Below, one piece after another: positions 33,628 through 43,049 of a stretch of 56,215 bases of DNA. Within the stretch, counting starts at the first letter, position 1. Every line of letters begins with the position of its first letter. The notes beneath the pieces are model-generated. The model saw only the letters and a list, made by a program, of their open reading frames with translations. It had not been told where the DNA came from and did no database searches. The DNA lies in IMG/VR virus record IMGVR_UViG_3300029998_000036, positions 1 to 56,215 of that record, one strand, 5' to 3'. A program made the position numbers and the translations under genes. This DNA is from a virus.

Positions 33628-33856
33628 AAGATTTATTGAAGCTATCCAATATTTAGGAGACGAAAAAACTTATAATGAATTACTCGAAAATAAAGTTCCG
33701 ATAATGGATAGAGAACACTGTATTGCCGTTGATACAATGTATGGATCAATAGTAACTCTTAGTAAAGGCGACTACGTATTAAAGCATCCTAACGATGGTT
33801 ATACTGTATGCGATGCAGAAACTTTTGATCAGTATTACGAAGAGGTTAAGCAATGA
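33608..33856 (+). CDS. Small phage protein of the common 'KPVxIEA/GDYxxK' type
   Basis: 82 residues. The layout MKKYQAKRFIEAIQYLG then LSKGDYVLKHPNDGYTVCDA then FDQYYEE follows a widespread small phage protein (start KxxxxEAIQ, middle GDYIIKG.GEFYPC, end FxxTYE) of unknown function. ATG follows AAAGGAG. Coupled to the next gene (ATGA). Confidence 0.65.
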   Translation: MKKYQAKRFIEAIQYLGDEKTYNELLENKVPIMDREHCIAVDTMYGSIVTLSKGDYVLKHPNDGYTVCDAETFDQYYEEVKQ

Positions 33857-34854
33857 AAATAATTAATGATATGAACTTCCCTGAACCGTTTATGAAGGCT
33901 ATTGAGAATGATGACTATGATATGTTAGACGCTACTAAAGTTAGTGTTACTACGTTGATTGATTCGCCTTATATATGGCATTTAAAGAATAAACATAAAG
34001 ACGAAATTACTGTCAAAGCGTCTCAAAAAGTACGTACTTTATTTGGTTCGTCAGTTCATTACATGCTAGAGAGAGTTGGTTCGTCATGCGTTAACGAGTT
34101 ACGATTAGAACAAGAATTTAACGGTATGACTATAAGCGGCAAATTAGATTTGTGGGACCCTAAAGATCATACTTTATGGGATTACAAGACTGCCGGCGTT
34201 GATACCTATTGTTATAATAAAGACGGTAAACAAGAGTGGATTCAACAATTGAATATTAATAAATGGTTAATGGATTCAAAAGGTATACCAGTAACTTCAT
34301 TAAAAGTATTAGTATTCTTTATTGATTGGAAAGCTAGTAAACTATATGAATCTAATTATCCACCGGCTCCAATTATTGTATTAGATGTTCCAATTTGGGA
34401 TTGGAATTATCTAACTAAATTTTTACGATTACGTACTGAAGCACATAAAGCAACTAGAAATGGTATTCTAACTCCTTGCGACGATAGAGAGCGTTGGCAA
34501 AAGAAACCTAAATTCGCATGTAATAAACCCGGAGCGACTAGAGCTACTAGAGTATTCGATACTCAAAATGAAGCTTTGTTATTCTGTCAAGCTAATCCGG
34601 CGAATGAAGTAACTTATCGTCAAGGTTCGTATACTAGATGCGAAGGTTATTGTGATCTTAAACCATTCTGTTCTTATTACGCTTCAGAAGGTTCTACTAT
34701 TAGTTTAGAGCAATCTGTTGCTAAAGTTGAGAGTACATTTACTCATGTTGTTGAAGTACCTTTTGAAATAGTAGAATCGTTTCCACCTTCAGAAGATTAT
34801 ATAGACTTATCTAAAATGGAAACGAAAACAAATAATATAATTGATTTATTTTAA
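33853..34854 (+). CDS. Cas4/RecB-like PD-(D/E)XK nuclease
   Basis: 333 residues. Nuclease elements in order: FGSSVHYMLE (H69, E73), GKLDLW (D99), DYKT (D110, K112) and QLNINKWLM (about 131-139). The Cys cluster RCEGYCDLKPFC (C262, C266, C272) with an earlier Cys (C222 or C208) could hold an iron-sulphur cluster, as in Cas4 and AddB. These enzymes resect DNA ends to make single strands for annealing proteins, which fits the Rad52-like gene in the same operon. No Cas1/Cas2 or CRISPR array is present, so this is a phage recombination nuclease. Confidence 0.8.
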   Translation: MKIINDMNFPEPFMKAIENDDYDMLDATKVSVTTLIDSPYIWHLKNKHKDEITVKASQKVRTLFGSSVHYMLERVGSSCVNELRLEQEFNGMTISGKLDLWDPKDHTLWDYKTAGVDTYCYNKDGKQEWIQQLNINKWLMDSKGIPVTSLKVLVFFIDWKASKLYESNYPPAPIIVLDVPIWDWNYLTKFLRLRTEAHKATRNGILTPCDDRERWQKKPKFACNKPGATRATRVFDTQNEALLFCQANPANEVTYRQGSYTRCEGYCDLKPFCSYYASEGSTISLEQSVAKVESTFTHVVEVPFEIVESFPPSEDYIDLSKMETKTNNIIDLF

Positions 34855-34862
34855 GGAATAAT

Positions 34863-35084
34863 ATGTCTGAAGAAATTAGAGATGGATATACTGAAGTATT
34901 GCTTGTAAAGTATAACGAAGAAACAAAAACTATGATATTTGATGTTAATTTGCCTAATATTGAAACATCTTATCAAGTAATAAAAATAATGTTTAAAACT
35001 ATGCTAGAAAATGGAATATCAGATCAAGCTATATTTGCTAGACTTGTAACTGATTTCCCCGCTAATGGAGTACAAAATGGATAA
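34863..35084 (+). CDS. Small acidic hypothetical protein
   Basis: 73 residues beginning MSEEIRDGYTEVLLVKYNEE; strands followed by a helix. AAGGAA precedes the ATG. Overlaps the next ATG by eight bases. No family recognised. Confidence 0.6.
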   Translation: MSEEIRDGYTEVLLVKYNEETKTMIFDVNLPNIETSYQVIKIMFKTMLENGISDQAIFARLVTDFPANGVQNG

Positions 35085-35301
35085 AGAAATATTAGAAGAA
35101 CTTTCTGATATACATAGAAATCTAACTCTTACGTTACTTCAAGAAAATACTGAGAGCGAAAAGGATTTAATATTAATCTCTAAACTTGAAGAAGAATTAA
35201 GTTTTCTTAATACCATTCTTGGAATGGCTTTACAAATTTATAATTTACACGTTGGGAAATACGATGAACAAAATTCACAATATAACGATTCACAATCTTA
35301 A
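35077..35301 (+). CDS. Small coiled-coil protein
   Basis: 74 residues from ATG 35077, which has GGAG at correct spacing; ATG 35065 lies upstream in frame but within the neighbour. Heptad-like Leu/Ile pattern (LTLLQENTESEKDLILISK; LEEELSFLNTIL). Overlaps the SbcC-like gene start by 38 bases, so it may be its partner (inference). Confidence 0.55.
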   Translation: MDKEILEELSDIHRNLTLTLLQENTESEKDLILISKLEEELSFLNTILGMALQIYNLHVGKYDEQNSQYNDSQS

Positions 35302-36532
35302 ATCAGTATCTGATTATAATGCTACATTCAATGGTTGTTCTGTAATCGTAACAGCTGGGAACAACAAAGGTAAATCTACCTTATTAAAGACGTTCCCAGA
35401 CCGTTTAAGAGGCGAAAAGCCTGAATTGATAGTAAGGGAAGGAGAGAACAATGGAATCGCTACAATGGAGCTTACAACCGGAGAAAAGTTTATTTGGAAC
35501 TTCTCTAAAGATGGTAAAGAACAATTGAAATTTATTACTCGTGAAGGTATTAAAACTAATTGTACTAAAGAGATTAGAGATAGATTCTTTCCTCCATTAT
35601 TTGATATTGACGACTTCCTTAATTCAACTCCTAAAGATCAAATATTAATGTTGCAGAAATTAGTCAAAGTAGATTTTACTGCTATTGATGAACGTTATAA
35701 AATTGCTTATGCTGATAGAACTTATCGTAATAGACAATTTGAGGAATCTAAATCTAAACAATTACCATTCGATAGCGCATTACCTGAAATTGAAACTGAC
35801 TATACTGATCTTATCAAAGAAGTAGGTAATATTGATTCTCATAATAAACTACATGAATCTAAAACTACACAGTATGAAAGTATCATTGCTTCTAGAGATG
35901 AGTATTTAAAACAAGCTAATGAATTATTAGAACGCGCTAAATTATTAGAAATACAAATGGCTCAACTACAGGACTGGTTTATGGATTCAGAGAATTCACC
36001 TAAAAATGACGATGGAGAATTAAGTTCTAAAATAGCTAATATTAGTTTAGATAACGAGAAAATACGTAACAACAATATAGCTCGCCGGCAAGTAGACGAA
36101 TTAAAGCAATTAGAAATTACTGCTTATAATGCTGATAATACTGTTAAGTCTATTGAGAAAGAACGCAAAGATTTATTATCTCAAGCTAAATTGCCTGAAG
36201 GATTTGAGATCTCTTTAAATGGCATTCTAGTCGATAATTTGCCTTTAAACAAGAAACAGTTATCAACTAGTAAGTTATATATTAGTGCGCTTAAATTAGC
36301 CGCATTGCAGTTAGGAGAGGTTAAGACTTTACATTTTGACGCTAGTCCTTTAGATAAGAATTCATTACATGATATTATAAATTGGGCTAATCAAAACGAC
36401 TTGCAATTACTTATTGAGAAACCTGATTTTAATAATGGAGAGATCGAATATCATATAATCGATAATTCCGTTATGGATAGTTTAGATACTGTCGTACCAA
36501 CTATTAATCAACCAGTAGTAGATTTAATCTAG
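35264..36532 (+). CDS. SbcC/RecF-like ABC-type DNA repair ATPase
   Basis: 422 residues from ATG 35264 (GGGAAA upstream; an ATG at 35219 is less likely). Walker A GNNKGKST at 32-39 after HNLKSV, as in SMC/RecF/SbcC proteins. A coiled-coil-like middle (about 185-300), LSTSKL resembling the ABC signature near 335, and LHFDASPL as Walker B follow. It is shorter than bacterial SbcC, so it may be a compact phage version acting with the RecB-like nuclease at 33853. No SbcD-type phosphoesterase is seen in the window. Confidence 0.75.
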   Translation: MNKIHNITIHNLKSVSDYNATFNGCSVIVTAGNNKGKSTLLKTFPDRLRGEKPELIVREGENNGIATMELTTGEKFIWNFSKDGKEQLKFITREGIKTNCTKEIRDRFFPPLFDIDDFLNSTPKDQILMLQKLVKVDFTAIDERYKIAYADRTYRNRQFEESKSKQLPFDSALPEIETDYTDLIKEVGNIDSHNKLHESKTTQYESIIASRDEYLKQANELLERAKLLEIQMAQLQDWFMDSENSPKNDDGELSSKIANISLDNEKIRNNNIARRQVDELKQLEITAYNADNTVKSIEKERKDLLSQAKLPEGFEISLNGILVDNLPLNKKQLSTSKLYISALKLAALQLGEVKTLHFDASPLDKNSLHDIINWANQNDLQLLIEKPDFNNGEIEYHIIDNSVMDSLDTVVPTINQPVVDLI

Positions 36533-36540
36533 GAGTATAT

Positions 36541-36693
36541 ATGATTATAACCGATACGTTAATTTCTTGGTTGCTTATTCTAACATTTTTTATTATTGGA
36601 TATAGTATATTTGTATACGGTAAACTTTTAGACTTAGAATGCCAAATACTTAGATTACGTAGACAAATATTAGAAGATTCTTTAAATAAATAA
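36541..36693 (+). CDS. Small single-pass membrane protein
   Basis: 50 residues; hydrophobic segment LISWLLILTFFIIGYSIFVY, then a charged helix (LECQILRLRRQILEDSLNK). Between the ATPase and 36708 genes, AGGAG upstream. Function unknown. Confidence 0.55.
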   Translation: MIITDTLISWLLILTFFIIGYSIFVYGKLLDLECQILRLRRQILEDSLNK

Positions 36694-36707
36694 CTAAAGG
36701 AACTTAT

Positions 36708-36989
36708 ATGCAAAATGGTTTGCATGCTCAAGATGATTATTTATCACTATCAAAACGTCTTCCTCCTAAATACTGGAACGAAGACGTTTTGGGTAGTATA
36801 ATAAATAATCTTAGAGTACATTTAATAACGACTGTTCAAAAATGGCAGGTATCATACTGGAACAATCGTTGCTGGAGTAGAATTGATCAATTTGATGGAA
36901 AGGAATTAGCTGTTGATTTTGCAGGTAATTTCCAAATTAACGATTATCAATTCACATTTCACAAATTACCTAAAAAGAGAAGGGTATGA
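36708..36989 (+). CDS. Small hypothetical protein, possibly DUF551-like
   Basis: 93 residues from ATG 36708 after AAAGGAAC. It contains LSKRLPPKYWNEDVLG, VSYWNNRCWSRID and FTFHKLPKKR, recalling the DUF551 plan (eRLPe...VLvy...W...vTHWmplP) found in many phages. The match is partial. Function unknown. Four-base overlap with the next gene. Confidence 0.55.
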   Translation: MQNGLHAQDDYLSLSKRLPPKYWNEDVLGSIINNLRVHLITTVQKWQVSYWNNRCWSRIDQFDGKELAVDFAGNFQINDYQFTFHKLPKKRRV

Positions 36990-37579
36990 ACGTATATCAA
37001 GATATAGATAAATTCAAAAAACCATTTGATGAATTTATAACTAAACTTAGAGAGACTAATGATAGTAGTTATGATTTTAGAAAAGATGAAACTAAACTAC
37101 AATTAGTTATGTTAGTAGGAGAACAGTTAGGAAGCGAATGTCTTGATGATATGTACAATATTTACGAACATGGTATTGGTGGAGGTTATCATGGATTTAT
37201 ATATTATACTGAGACTAGCGACTTCTTCGATAATAATCAAGAGTTAATCGTAGACTACTTAACTGATTTAGCGCAAGATTGTTATGGTAAAGACGAAACA
37301 ATGTTTACTGTGTTTGGTAAAGAATCTTTAACAATGGCACACTTTAAAAATAATTGTGCTTGGGCTATTGGAGAAGAAATATCACGTTATATATGCGATA
37401 TGGATTCAGATGACTTTGAAGAACTATTAGCAAATTATGATATTGCTACTCCAGAAGACGATGTAGAAGAAGAAATTGATGATTCTGATGAACGTGACGA
37501 ACAGGAGCGTCAATGGCGTACTGATAGAAAAGAAGATGATGAACGTGACGAATATAAGTTACAGTCTGATTACAAGTAA
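36986..37579 (+). CDS. Conserved phage protein with acidic tail (DUF7222-like)
   Basis: 197 residues. The central part (GGYHGFIYYTETSDFFDNN; YLTDLAQDCYG; FKNNCAWAIGEEISRYI) resembles a phage family of unknown function, which I recall as DUF7222. The last 45 residues are Asp/Glu/Arg-rich (PEDDVEEEIDDSDERDEQER) and probably disordered. It is the last gene of the recombination operon; a terminator follows. Confidence 0.6.
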   Translation: MNVYQDIDKFKKPFDEFITKLRETNDSSYDFRKDETKLQLVMLVGEQLGSECLDDMYNIYEHGIGGGYHGFIYYTETSDFFDNNQELIVDYLTDLAQDCYGKDETMFTVFGKESLTMAHFKNNCAWAIGEEISRYICDMDSDDFEELLANYDIATPEDDVEEEIDDSDERDEQERQWRTDRKEDDERDEYKLQSDYK

Positions 37580-37646
37580 AGTTTTTCTGTAATAAAATAA
37601 TTAATTAACATATTCGTTAATCAATCCATAATAAGTTGTTTCCTCT

Positions 37647-37680
37647 ACCTGTATGTCATGCTGAGATATACAGGTTTTTT
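37647..37680 (+). terminator. Terminator of the recombination/replication operon
   Basis: ACCTGTAT (37647-37654) and ATACAGGT (37668-37675) form an 8-bp stem followed by six T bases. It lies 67 bases after the stop of the 36986 gene. Confidence 0.8.
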
Positions 37681-37700
37681 ATTTATATATAGGAGTTCGT

Positions 37701-38138
37701 ATGGAACCGTTAAGTCCTAGACTGATAAAATCAATATTTAAATATGCTTGTAGTACAGCATTAATAAATAATTTCAAATTAAATGTTTTTACTTTTGAAG
37801 ACTATTGTGTAGCAATGGAATATATACATATTACTAAAGATATAAATACTAAAAAAGATAAAGAAATTAGATCTGAGATATTGCAACTGTTTAAAACAAA
37901 TGGTATAGTACCAAAACATAGTAATTTATTTTATTCTAAGAAAAAGAAAATTAGACGTAAACTAAATGATTATTTCTTTATTGATTTTATTATATTCATA
38001 GAAATATTGGAAGAACTAAATATTCCAAAAAAATCAAAAAAACTCAAACAGAAAGAAGCATATGATAATTTACAAACTGTTTTCGATAAAGAAACTATTA
38101 TTAAACCCGGAAGATCTAAAGATGTTTATATCCATTAG
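37701..38138 (+). CDS. Hypothetical basic protein, isolated between terminators
   Basis: 145 residues, ribosome-binding site AGGAG. Basic, with a Lys-rich centre (SKKKKIRRKLNDYFFIDF) and end (KKSKKLKQKEAYDN). Helical pattern suggests DNA or RNA binding. Bounded by terminators at 37647 and 38141, it must have its own promoter in the 20-base AT-rich gap, which I cannot identify. No family recognised. Confidence 0.65.
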   Translation: MEPLSPRLIKSIFKYACSTALINNFKLNVFTFEDYCVAMEYIHITKDINTKKDKEIRSEILQLFKTNGIVPKHSNLFYSKKKKIRRKLNDYFFIDFIIFIEILEELNIPKKSKKLKQKEAYDNLQTVFDKETIIKPGRSKDVYIH

Positions 38139-38140
38139 TC

Positions 38141-38172
38141 AAACCCTATCCTTAAAAGATAGGGTTTTTTTT
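38141..38172 (+). terminator. Strong intrinsic terminator before the late operon
   Basis: AAACCCTATC and GATAGGGTTT (38141-38150, 38158-38167) form a perfect 10-bp stem, loop CTTAAAA, followed by five more T bases. It insulates the late promoter from the gene upstream. Confidence 0.9.
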
Positions 38173-38189
38173 ATAAGTTTATAAAAGTA

Positions 38190-38222
38190 TTTGCTTTATA
38201 AACTATTTTTTATTTATATTTG
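38190..38222 (+). promoter_or_regulatory. Bacteroidota-type late promoter
   Basis: TTTG at 38190-38193 and TATATTTG at 38215-38222, 21 bases apart, followed by CAAT as at 14529. It is the only visible promoter before the portal-capsid-tail genes, and the operon can run through the circular junction to 14505. Confidence 0.65.
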
Positions 38223-38269
38223 CAATCAACGAAATTGTCAGAATATGACAAAATACAGGAGTTTCTAAA

Positions 38270-40537
38270 TTGGCTAAAAGTAATGACAAAGTAAAGACTT
38301 ATAATGCTTGGACTAATAGAGCTTCTAGCGCATCTTCAATTGCTTTTAGATATAAAAAGCAATGTGAGGAATTTTACTATTCTGACGTAAATGATACTAA
38401 AACTCAATTTACTGAAAATCAACAAGATAAGATTATTAATACTTATAACATTCCAATAAGTACAAAAATATCTTATGCTATTATAGAACAATTACTTTCC
38501 TTCCTGACCGGTTCAAAACCATTTCCTAGATTAATAGCTGGAGATGACAGCGTATCAGACTTCATAGAATCTTTATCAAAAGGTTATCATGGAGTGTGGT
38601 ATGAATCACGTGCCGATAGAGAGCTTAAAAACGCTCTTAGAGACGCTTTAAATACTGGAGATGGATTCTTACAGGTTAGAGAGAATAACTTCTATAACGA
38701 GACCGCATTCAATGTTATGATTGAACATAAACCATGGAAACATTGGTTCATTGATCCTGATTCTCGTAAGTGTGATTTTAGCGATGCAGAGTTTATTATA
38801 TTCGCTGATATGATACCAGCCAAAAAAGCTGAAAATGAATATGGCATAACAATAGATAAAGAGACTTTAAAGTCAATGCCTGACGGTATTAATGCCTTAG
38901 TAGGTGTTAATATGTCAATACCTGATTATACTTCTTCTTGGGGTTCTGAGGACGTTAAAGTTAAATATGTGCTGTTACGTAAGATTTGGTTTAAAGAAGA
39001 AATTAATGTTTATATGTCAGATGATGGTTTTGTATCAACTCAACGTCCTATCCCAATTGATATACCTAATGAAACTAAACAGCAATTATTATCAGAGATA
39101 CAAAATAATCAAAGTCAAATAGCCCAAGGTTCTCAAACTCAAACTCAAGGTATGCAGTTAGCTGAGAATACTGATCCTTTGATTCAAGCAGATACTGATA
39201 CTCAATTCCAAGAGCAGGTTTCACAGCAAATGGATAATCAAAAAGGTCTTGGACAAACAGATCAAGTATTAGCTCAATTGCAAAATGAGAATCAAGTTAA
39301 AATGAAAGAAGCTTCTCAAATGCCTGATCTAATACCCGGATTTGAATTTACATCTGATTCCGACGGTACTAAAAGACAAATACAATCATTTACCAAAATT
39401 AGACGCAAAAGAATTAAATGCGCTATTATGGTAGGTGATAAGATATTAGAAGAAGATTACTTACCAATAGAACGTTATCCAATAGTTCACTTTACATTCT
39501 CACATAATGGTTCTCCAAATAAGACTTATGGTATAATTCATTATATCATGGACTTGGTTAAAGCTATGAATAAGTTTTGGGCATTGCTAATATATGACAT
39601 GCAATCAAATGGTATGCGTAAAGTATTGGCTCCTAGAACTTCTATTGTGCAAGTTAAGCAATTTGAACAATCATGGAGTACACCGGGTTCATTAAACTTA
39701 TATGAACCTGATCCTTCATTACCAAACAACGGACAACCTATTGTCGTAGATCCGTCACCTATGAATCAAAATATATCTTATATTCTACAAGCGTTCTTAC
39801 AGTTAGTAGAGTACATAACAGGTATTAATTCTATTATGCAGGGCGATGCCGCCGGCGCACCTCAAACAATGGGCGGTATACAGTCCTTACAGTCATTTGG
39901 TACTCAAAGGGTAAAGATGTTCGCTAGAGATATTGAAACGGCTCTAGAGGACTTATCGGTGGCTACAATTGGATTTCTACAAGCTTATGCTCCTAGAGAT
40001 AAATGGATTCAATACTTTGATGCAGAGGATAAACCACAATCAGTTCAATTTCTAGATATGCCAGATGACTTATCATTCAAAGTAAGAGTAGATATTGTTA
40101 ATTCAATGCCTACATATAAACAAATGTTCGCTCAATTACTAGGCTCTATATCAGGTCAAACTAAGAATCCTTATGTAGCAGATGCTTTAACTAAAACAAT
40201 GCTTAAATTAATAGATGCTCCAGAATCAAGACAATTAGCTGAAGATATTGACACAATCAAAATGATGGAAGGACAGATACAAAGTAAGGATAAAGAGACC
40301 AAGGATTTGCAAAATAGAATCAACATGCTAGAGAACAATTTATATCAAGCTGAATTAGCTAATAGAATTGATACAGCTTCTTTAAAGGCTGAAGGCGATA
40401 TTAAAGCTGTTAAAGCTAAACAACAAGCTGAAGCATTAGGGACTGCTGGCGCACCTCACATGAGCGAGATAGAAGCATTAAAACCTAATACTGAACAATT
40501 AGCAAATACTTTTTCACAAATTCCGGTACAAGAATAA
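38270..40537 (+). CDS. Portal protein
   Basis: 755 residues. The start is TTG, supported by AGGAG eight bases upstream and by the lack of an ATG near it. Portal features: N-terminal SYAIIEQLLSFLTGSKP, WFIDPDSRKCDFSDAEFI and LIYDMQSNGMRK, followed by a long helical region. A Gln/Asn-rich insertion lies at about 275-355 (NNQSQIAQGSQTQTQGMQ) and a coiled coil near the C-terminus (about 660-725). The dodecameric portal is the DNA entry channel and docks the terminase. Position directly before scaffold and capsid genes supports this. Confidence 0.85.
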   Translation: MAKSNDKVKTYNAWTNRASSASSIAFRYKKQCEEFYYSDVNDTKTQFTENQQDKIINTYNIPISTKISYAIIEQLLSFLTGSKPFPRLIAGDDSVSDFIESLSKGYHGVWYESRADRELKNALRDALNTGDGFLQVRENNFYNETAFNVMIEHKPWKHWFIDPDSRKCDFSDAEFIIFADMIPAKKAENEYGITIDKETLKSMPDGINALVGVNMSIPDYTSSWGSEDVKVKYVLLRKIWFKEEINVYMSDDGFVSTQRPIPIDIPNETKQQLLSEIQNNQSQIAQGSQTQTQGMQLAENTDPLIQADTDTQFQEQVSQQMDNQKGLGQTDQVLAQLQNENQVKMKEASQMPDLIPGFEFTSDSDGTKRQIQSFTKIRRKRIKCAIMVGDKILEEDYLPIERYPIVHFTFSHNGSPNKTYGIIHYIMDLVKAMNKFWALLIYDMQSNGMRKVLAPRTSIVQVKQFEQSWSTPGSLNLYEPDPSLPNNGQPIVVDPSPMNQNISYILQAFLQLVEYITGINSIMQGDAAGAPQTMGGIQSLQSFGTQRVKMFARDIETALEDLSVATIGFLQAYAPRDKWIQYFDAEDKPQSVQFLDMPDDLSFKVRVDIVNSMPTYKQMFAQLLGSISGQTKNPYVADALTKTMLKLIDAPESRQLAEDIDTIKMMEGQIQSKDKETKDLQNRINMLENNLYQAELANRIDTASLKAEGDIKAVKAKQQAEALGTAGAPHMSEIEALKPNTEQLANTFSQIPVQE

Positions 40538-41523
40538 TGGATTTAACTAGCGAAATAGAAGCCGTAAACGCCTTCTGGGGAGACAATACTCAATCAGTCG
40601 ATGAAAGTATCCAAGAAGATATTACAACAGCTACTACGCCTTTAGAAAGCGAAACAGATACATCTGAAGAAGTTGTTGATAATAATATAGAATCTGAAGT
40701 GATAGAAGAAGATTATCCTTCTTTTATTCCTGATGAATATAAGCCTAAGACTTTTAAAGATGAAAAAGAGGAAGTTGAATTCTATCGTCAAAACTATCGT
40801 AAAGCTCTTAATCATTACAAGTCAGAAGAATTTAGCAAGACGTTAAAAGAGCAATATAAAGATTCTCTATTAAAAGAAGAAGAGGATTACGAAACGTTAA
40901 AAAAGATCCATACTTCATTTAAAGATGATCCTGAATTAATGTTTAAATTGTACTATCCAGAGAATTTAGCTAAACGCGGTATTGATGTCCAATTTTCTCC
41001 AGAAGAACAAAATAAAGTAATTAATAGAGTTCTATCAGATTCATTTGGTTCTAACTATAAAGATAAGTATGATCCAAATGAAGCATTAGACGATCCTAGT
41101 TCAATGTCTGCTAAGATGCTAGATAAACAACGTGAAGTTAAACAAGCATTACAAGAAGCTCAAACTAAAGCTGAAGCTAGTATACCTGATCCTAAAGCGT
41201 TAGAAAAGACTATTGTAGAACAACGACAAAAATACTTTAAAAATATTCCTGAAGATGAATTTAACTCATTTATAAAAGAAGTAGAGACATGGCAACCAAC
41301 ACTGCTAGACATCCACCGTGCTAAAAACTTTGATACATACGCTGAACAAGCCTATCAATTAGGTTTAGTTAAAGGTAGAGAAGCCAACGCTCAAGAATTT
41401 AAAAAGGCTGGCAAAACGATCAAACCAAGTAGTCCTGAAGTTAAACCAGAGGAAAAGAGAATGGATAATTATTTCCATGCTTTTTCAAACAGTAACAACG
41501 GATTACCAGATTTTAATTATTAA
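40537..41523 (+). CDS. Scaffold-like protein
   Basis: 328 residues, strongly acidic N-terminal 70, then charged coiled-coil helices (KEEVEFYRQNYRKALNHYK; EALQEAQTKAEA inside 205-225) and a short polar C-terminus. The ATG overlaps the portal stop. Position between portal and capsid, acidity and helical content match phage scaffolding proteins that guide prohead assembly. No protease signature seen. Confidence 0.65.
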   Translation: MDLTSEIEAVNAFWGDNTQSVDESIQEDITTATTPLESETDTSEEVVDNNIESEVIEEDYPSFIPDEYKPKTFKDEKEEVEFYRQNYRKALNHYKSEEFSKTLKEQYKDSLLKEEEDYETLKKIHTSFKDDPELMFKLYYPENLAKRGIDVQFSPEEQNKVINRVLSDSFGSNYKDKYDPNEALDDPSSMSAKMLDKQREVKQALQEAQTKAEASIPDPKALEKTIVEQRQKYFKNIPEDEFNSFIKEVETWQPTLLDIHRAKNFDTYAEQAYQLGLVKGREANAQEFKKAGKTIKPSSPEVKPEEKRMDNYFHAFSNSNNGLPDFNY

Positions 41524-41543
41524 TTAAGTTAAAAGGAAAACAA

Positions 41544-43049
41544 ATGGAAGTTCCTCAAGTCAGAGTAGAAGGCGATATATGGTCAGGGTTTTCTGCTACC
41601 GGTACCATACCGGAAAGATTTACTTCTCGTGGTCTAGATAGATTAGGCGAGTTAGCCTTTATTACAAAAGGTACTAACAAGTTTATGTTTTCAGTCCATA
41701 CACGTTTTGGTAAAGCTAAAAGCGTACCTAATCGTGAACACATGGTTACTGAATTGGCAGAACTAGATCGTAGATTTTTTGTAACCGGTACATCAGATTC
41801 TGTTAATGGTAGAATCCATAATAGAATACCAATATCCAATTTACAAGCCGCTCAGTTGCAGTTAAATGATATGCTTATCAATACTAAGCTATATGCTTAC
41901 GTAAAAGGCGTACCTACCGGAGCTACGCAAATGTCACAAACATCTGTTAATAGCAATGGTACGTACAATTCAAATCCAGTCAATATCGGACCAGCGTTAG
42001 GCTATACAACAGGTTATATGCCAACATCAGTAGCGTTCTCTCGTTTATGGGGTAAAGGAGCTAGCAATGAATATTTCGTTGACTACGAACCAATGAAAGT
42101 AGTTCATATCTCTGAGCCAAATGCTATTAGTAGTGGAATAAGTTATATCGTTGTTAATAGATGCTATACCGGACCTCACTCTAGAGATATGGGTGGTTCA
42201 ATGATACCAACAGATATTATCGATACTTCTATTACAGCAGATTTAACTAACGGCGTAATCAAAGAAGGCGATATGTTGTTACGTATGCTACCTGTATTTA
42301 AAGAGGGTACTGGTGCACCTAATGGATTACACAAAAATCCAGTTATCGATAATAACTTTACTCAAGAGTTTAAGTACGCAGTTGAGAAAACAGCTGAATC
42401 TGATATTAACAAAAACTTGTTAAGTAAAACTCCTTTCGAGATCAATAAGATGCTTACAACTAGACGTATGAATATGGATATTGAAAGAACATATCTATTC
42501 GGACGTAAAGGTAAGTCGATGGATCAAAACGGTAAAGTTGAGTATTTGATGGGTGGAGTAGTAGAATCTATTATCAAAGATGATGCTCACATTATCGAAT
42601 ACAAACAACCTGCTTTAACATACCAAGGTTTATTAGATTTAGGACGTCCTATCTTTGAGTTAGGCGGTTCTCAAGAGCGTGATATGTTTGTAGGTTATTC
42701 TCTATATACTGAGTTGAAAAAAGCATTCTATGCTTCCGGTTATTTGAGAACTGATGCTTCTGCTTCTGCTAACTTTGATATTGAGATTGAATCTATTATT
42801 ACCGCCGGCGGTAAGTTAAACATTATTCCTCTATCGACAATGGAAGAGGCCGGTTGGGGTATGAGAGCTTTATGCTTAGATATGTCAGTACCTGCTTTTA
42901 CTCCTGTTACACATGACGGTTGGGATATGCGTTATGAACCTGATATTCAAGAGAAAGGTACTAATATGAAAAAAGATCAAATTATCGGTATCAAAGGTTT
43001 GGAACGTAAATACTTAGAATATCAATCTATCGTTAATTTTGATTTATAG
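41544..43049 (+). CDS. Major capsid protein
   Basis: 501 residues with AAAAGGA upstream. After portal and scaffold genes, a protein of this size with mixed alpha/beta content (GELAFITKGTNKFMFSVHTR; IERTYLFGRKGKSM; LKNPVIDNNF-type segments) is the expected HK97-fold coat protein. It includes YSLYTELKKAFYASGYLRTD and a conserved-looking C-terminal DQIIGIKGLERKYLEYQS. Assignment rests on order, size and similarity of pattern to coat proteins of Bacteroidota podoviruses. A GC hairpin lies near the gene start (41599-41613). Confidence 0.8.
   Translation: MEVPQVRVEGDIWSGFSATGTIPERFTSRGLDRLGELAFITKGTNKFMFSVHTRFGKAKSVPNREHMVTELAELDRRFFVTGTSDSVNGRIHNRIPISNLQAAQLQLNDMLINTKLYAYVKGVPTGATQMSQTSVNSNGTYNSNPVNIGPALGYTTGYMPTSVAFSRLWGKGASNEYFVDYEPMKVVHISEPNAISSGISYIVVNRCYTGPHSRDMGGSMIPTDIIDTSITADLTNGVIKEGDMLLRMLPVFKEGTGAPNGLHKNPVIDNNFTQEFKYAVEKTAESDINKNLLSKTPFEINKMLTTRRMNMDIERTYLFGRKGKSMDQNGKVEYLMGGVVESIIKDDAHIIEYKQPALTYQGLLDLGRPIFELGGSQERDMFVGYSLYTELKKAFYASGYLRTDASASANFDIEIESIITAGGKLNIIPLSTMEEAGWGMRALCLDMSVPAFTPVTHDGWDMRYEPDIQEKGTNMKKDQIIGIKGLERKYLEYQSIVNFDL
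41599..41613 (+). other. GC-rich hairpin near the start of the capsid gene
   Basis: CCGGTA and TACCGG (41599-41604, 41608-41613) with a three-base loop, 55 bases inside the gene. One of several short GC stems near late gene starts. Confidence 0.4.

Noticed and set aside
33853-34854. CRISPR-associated Cas4 as evidence for a CRISPR locus
   Set aside because: No repeat-spacer array and no Cas1/Cas2 in the window; the gene lies in a recombination operon and is best read as a phage RecB/Cas4-family nuclease.
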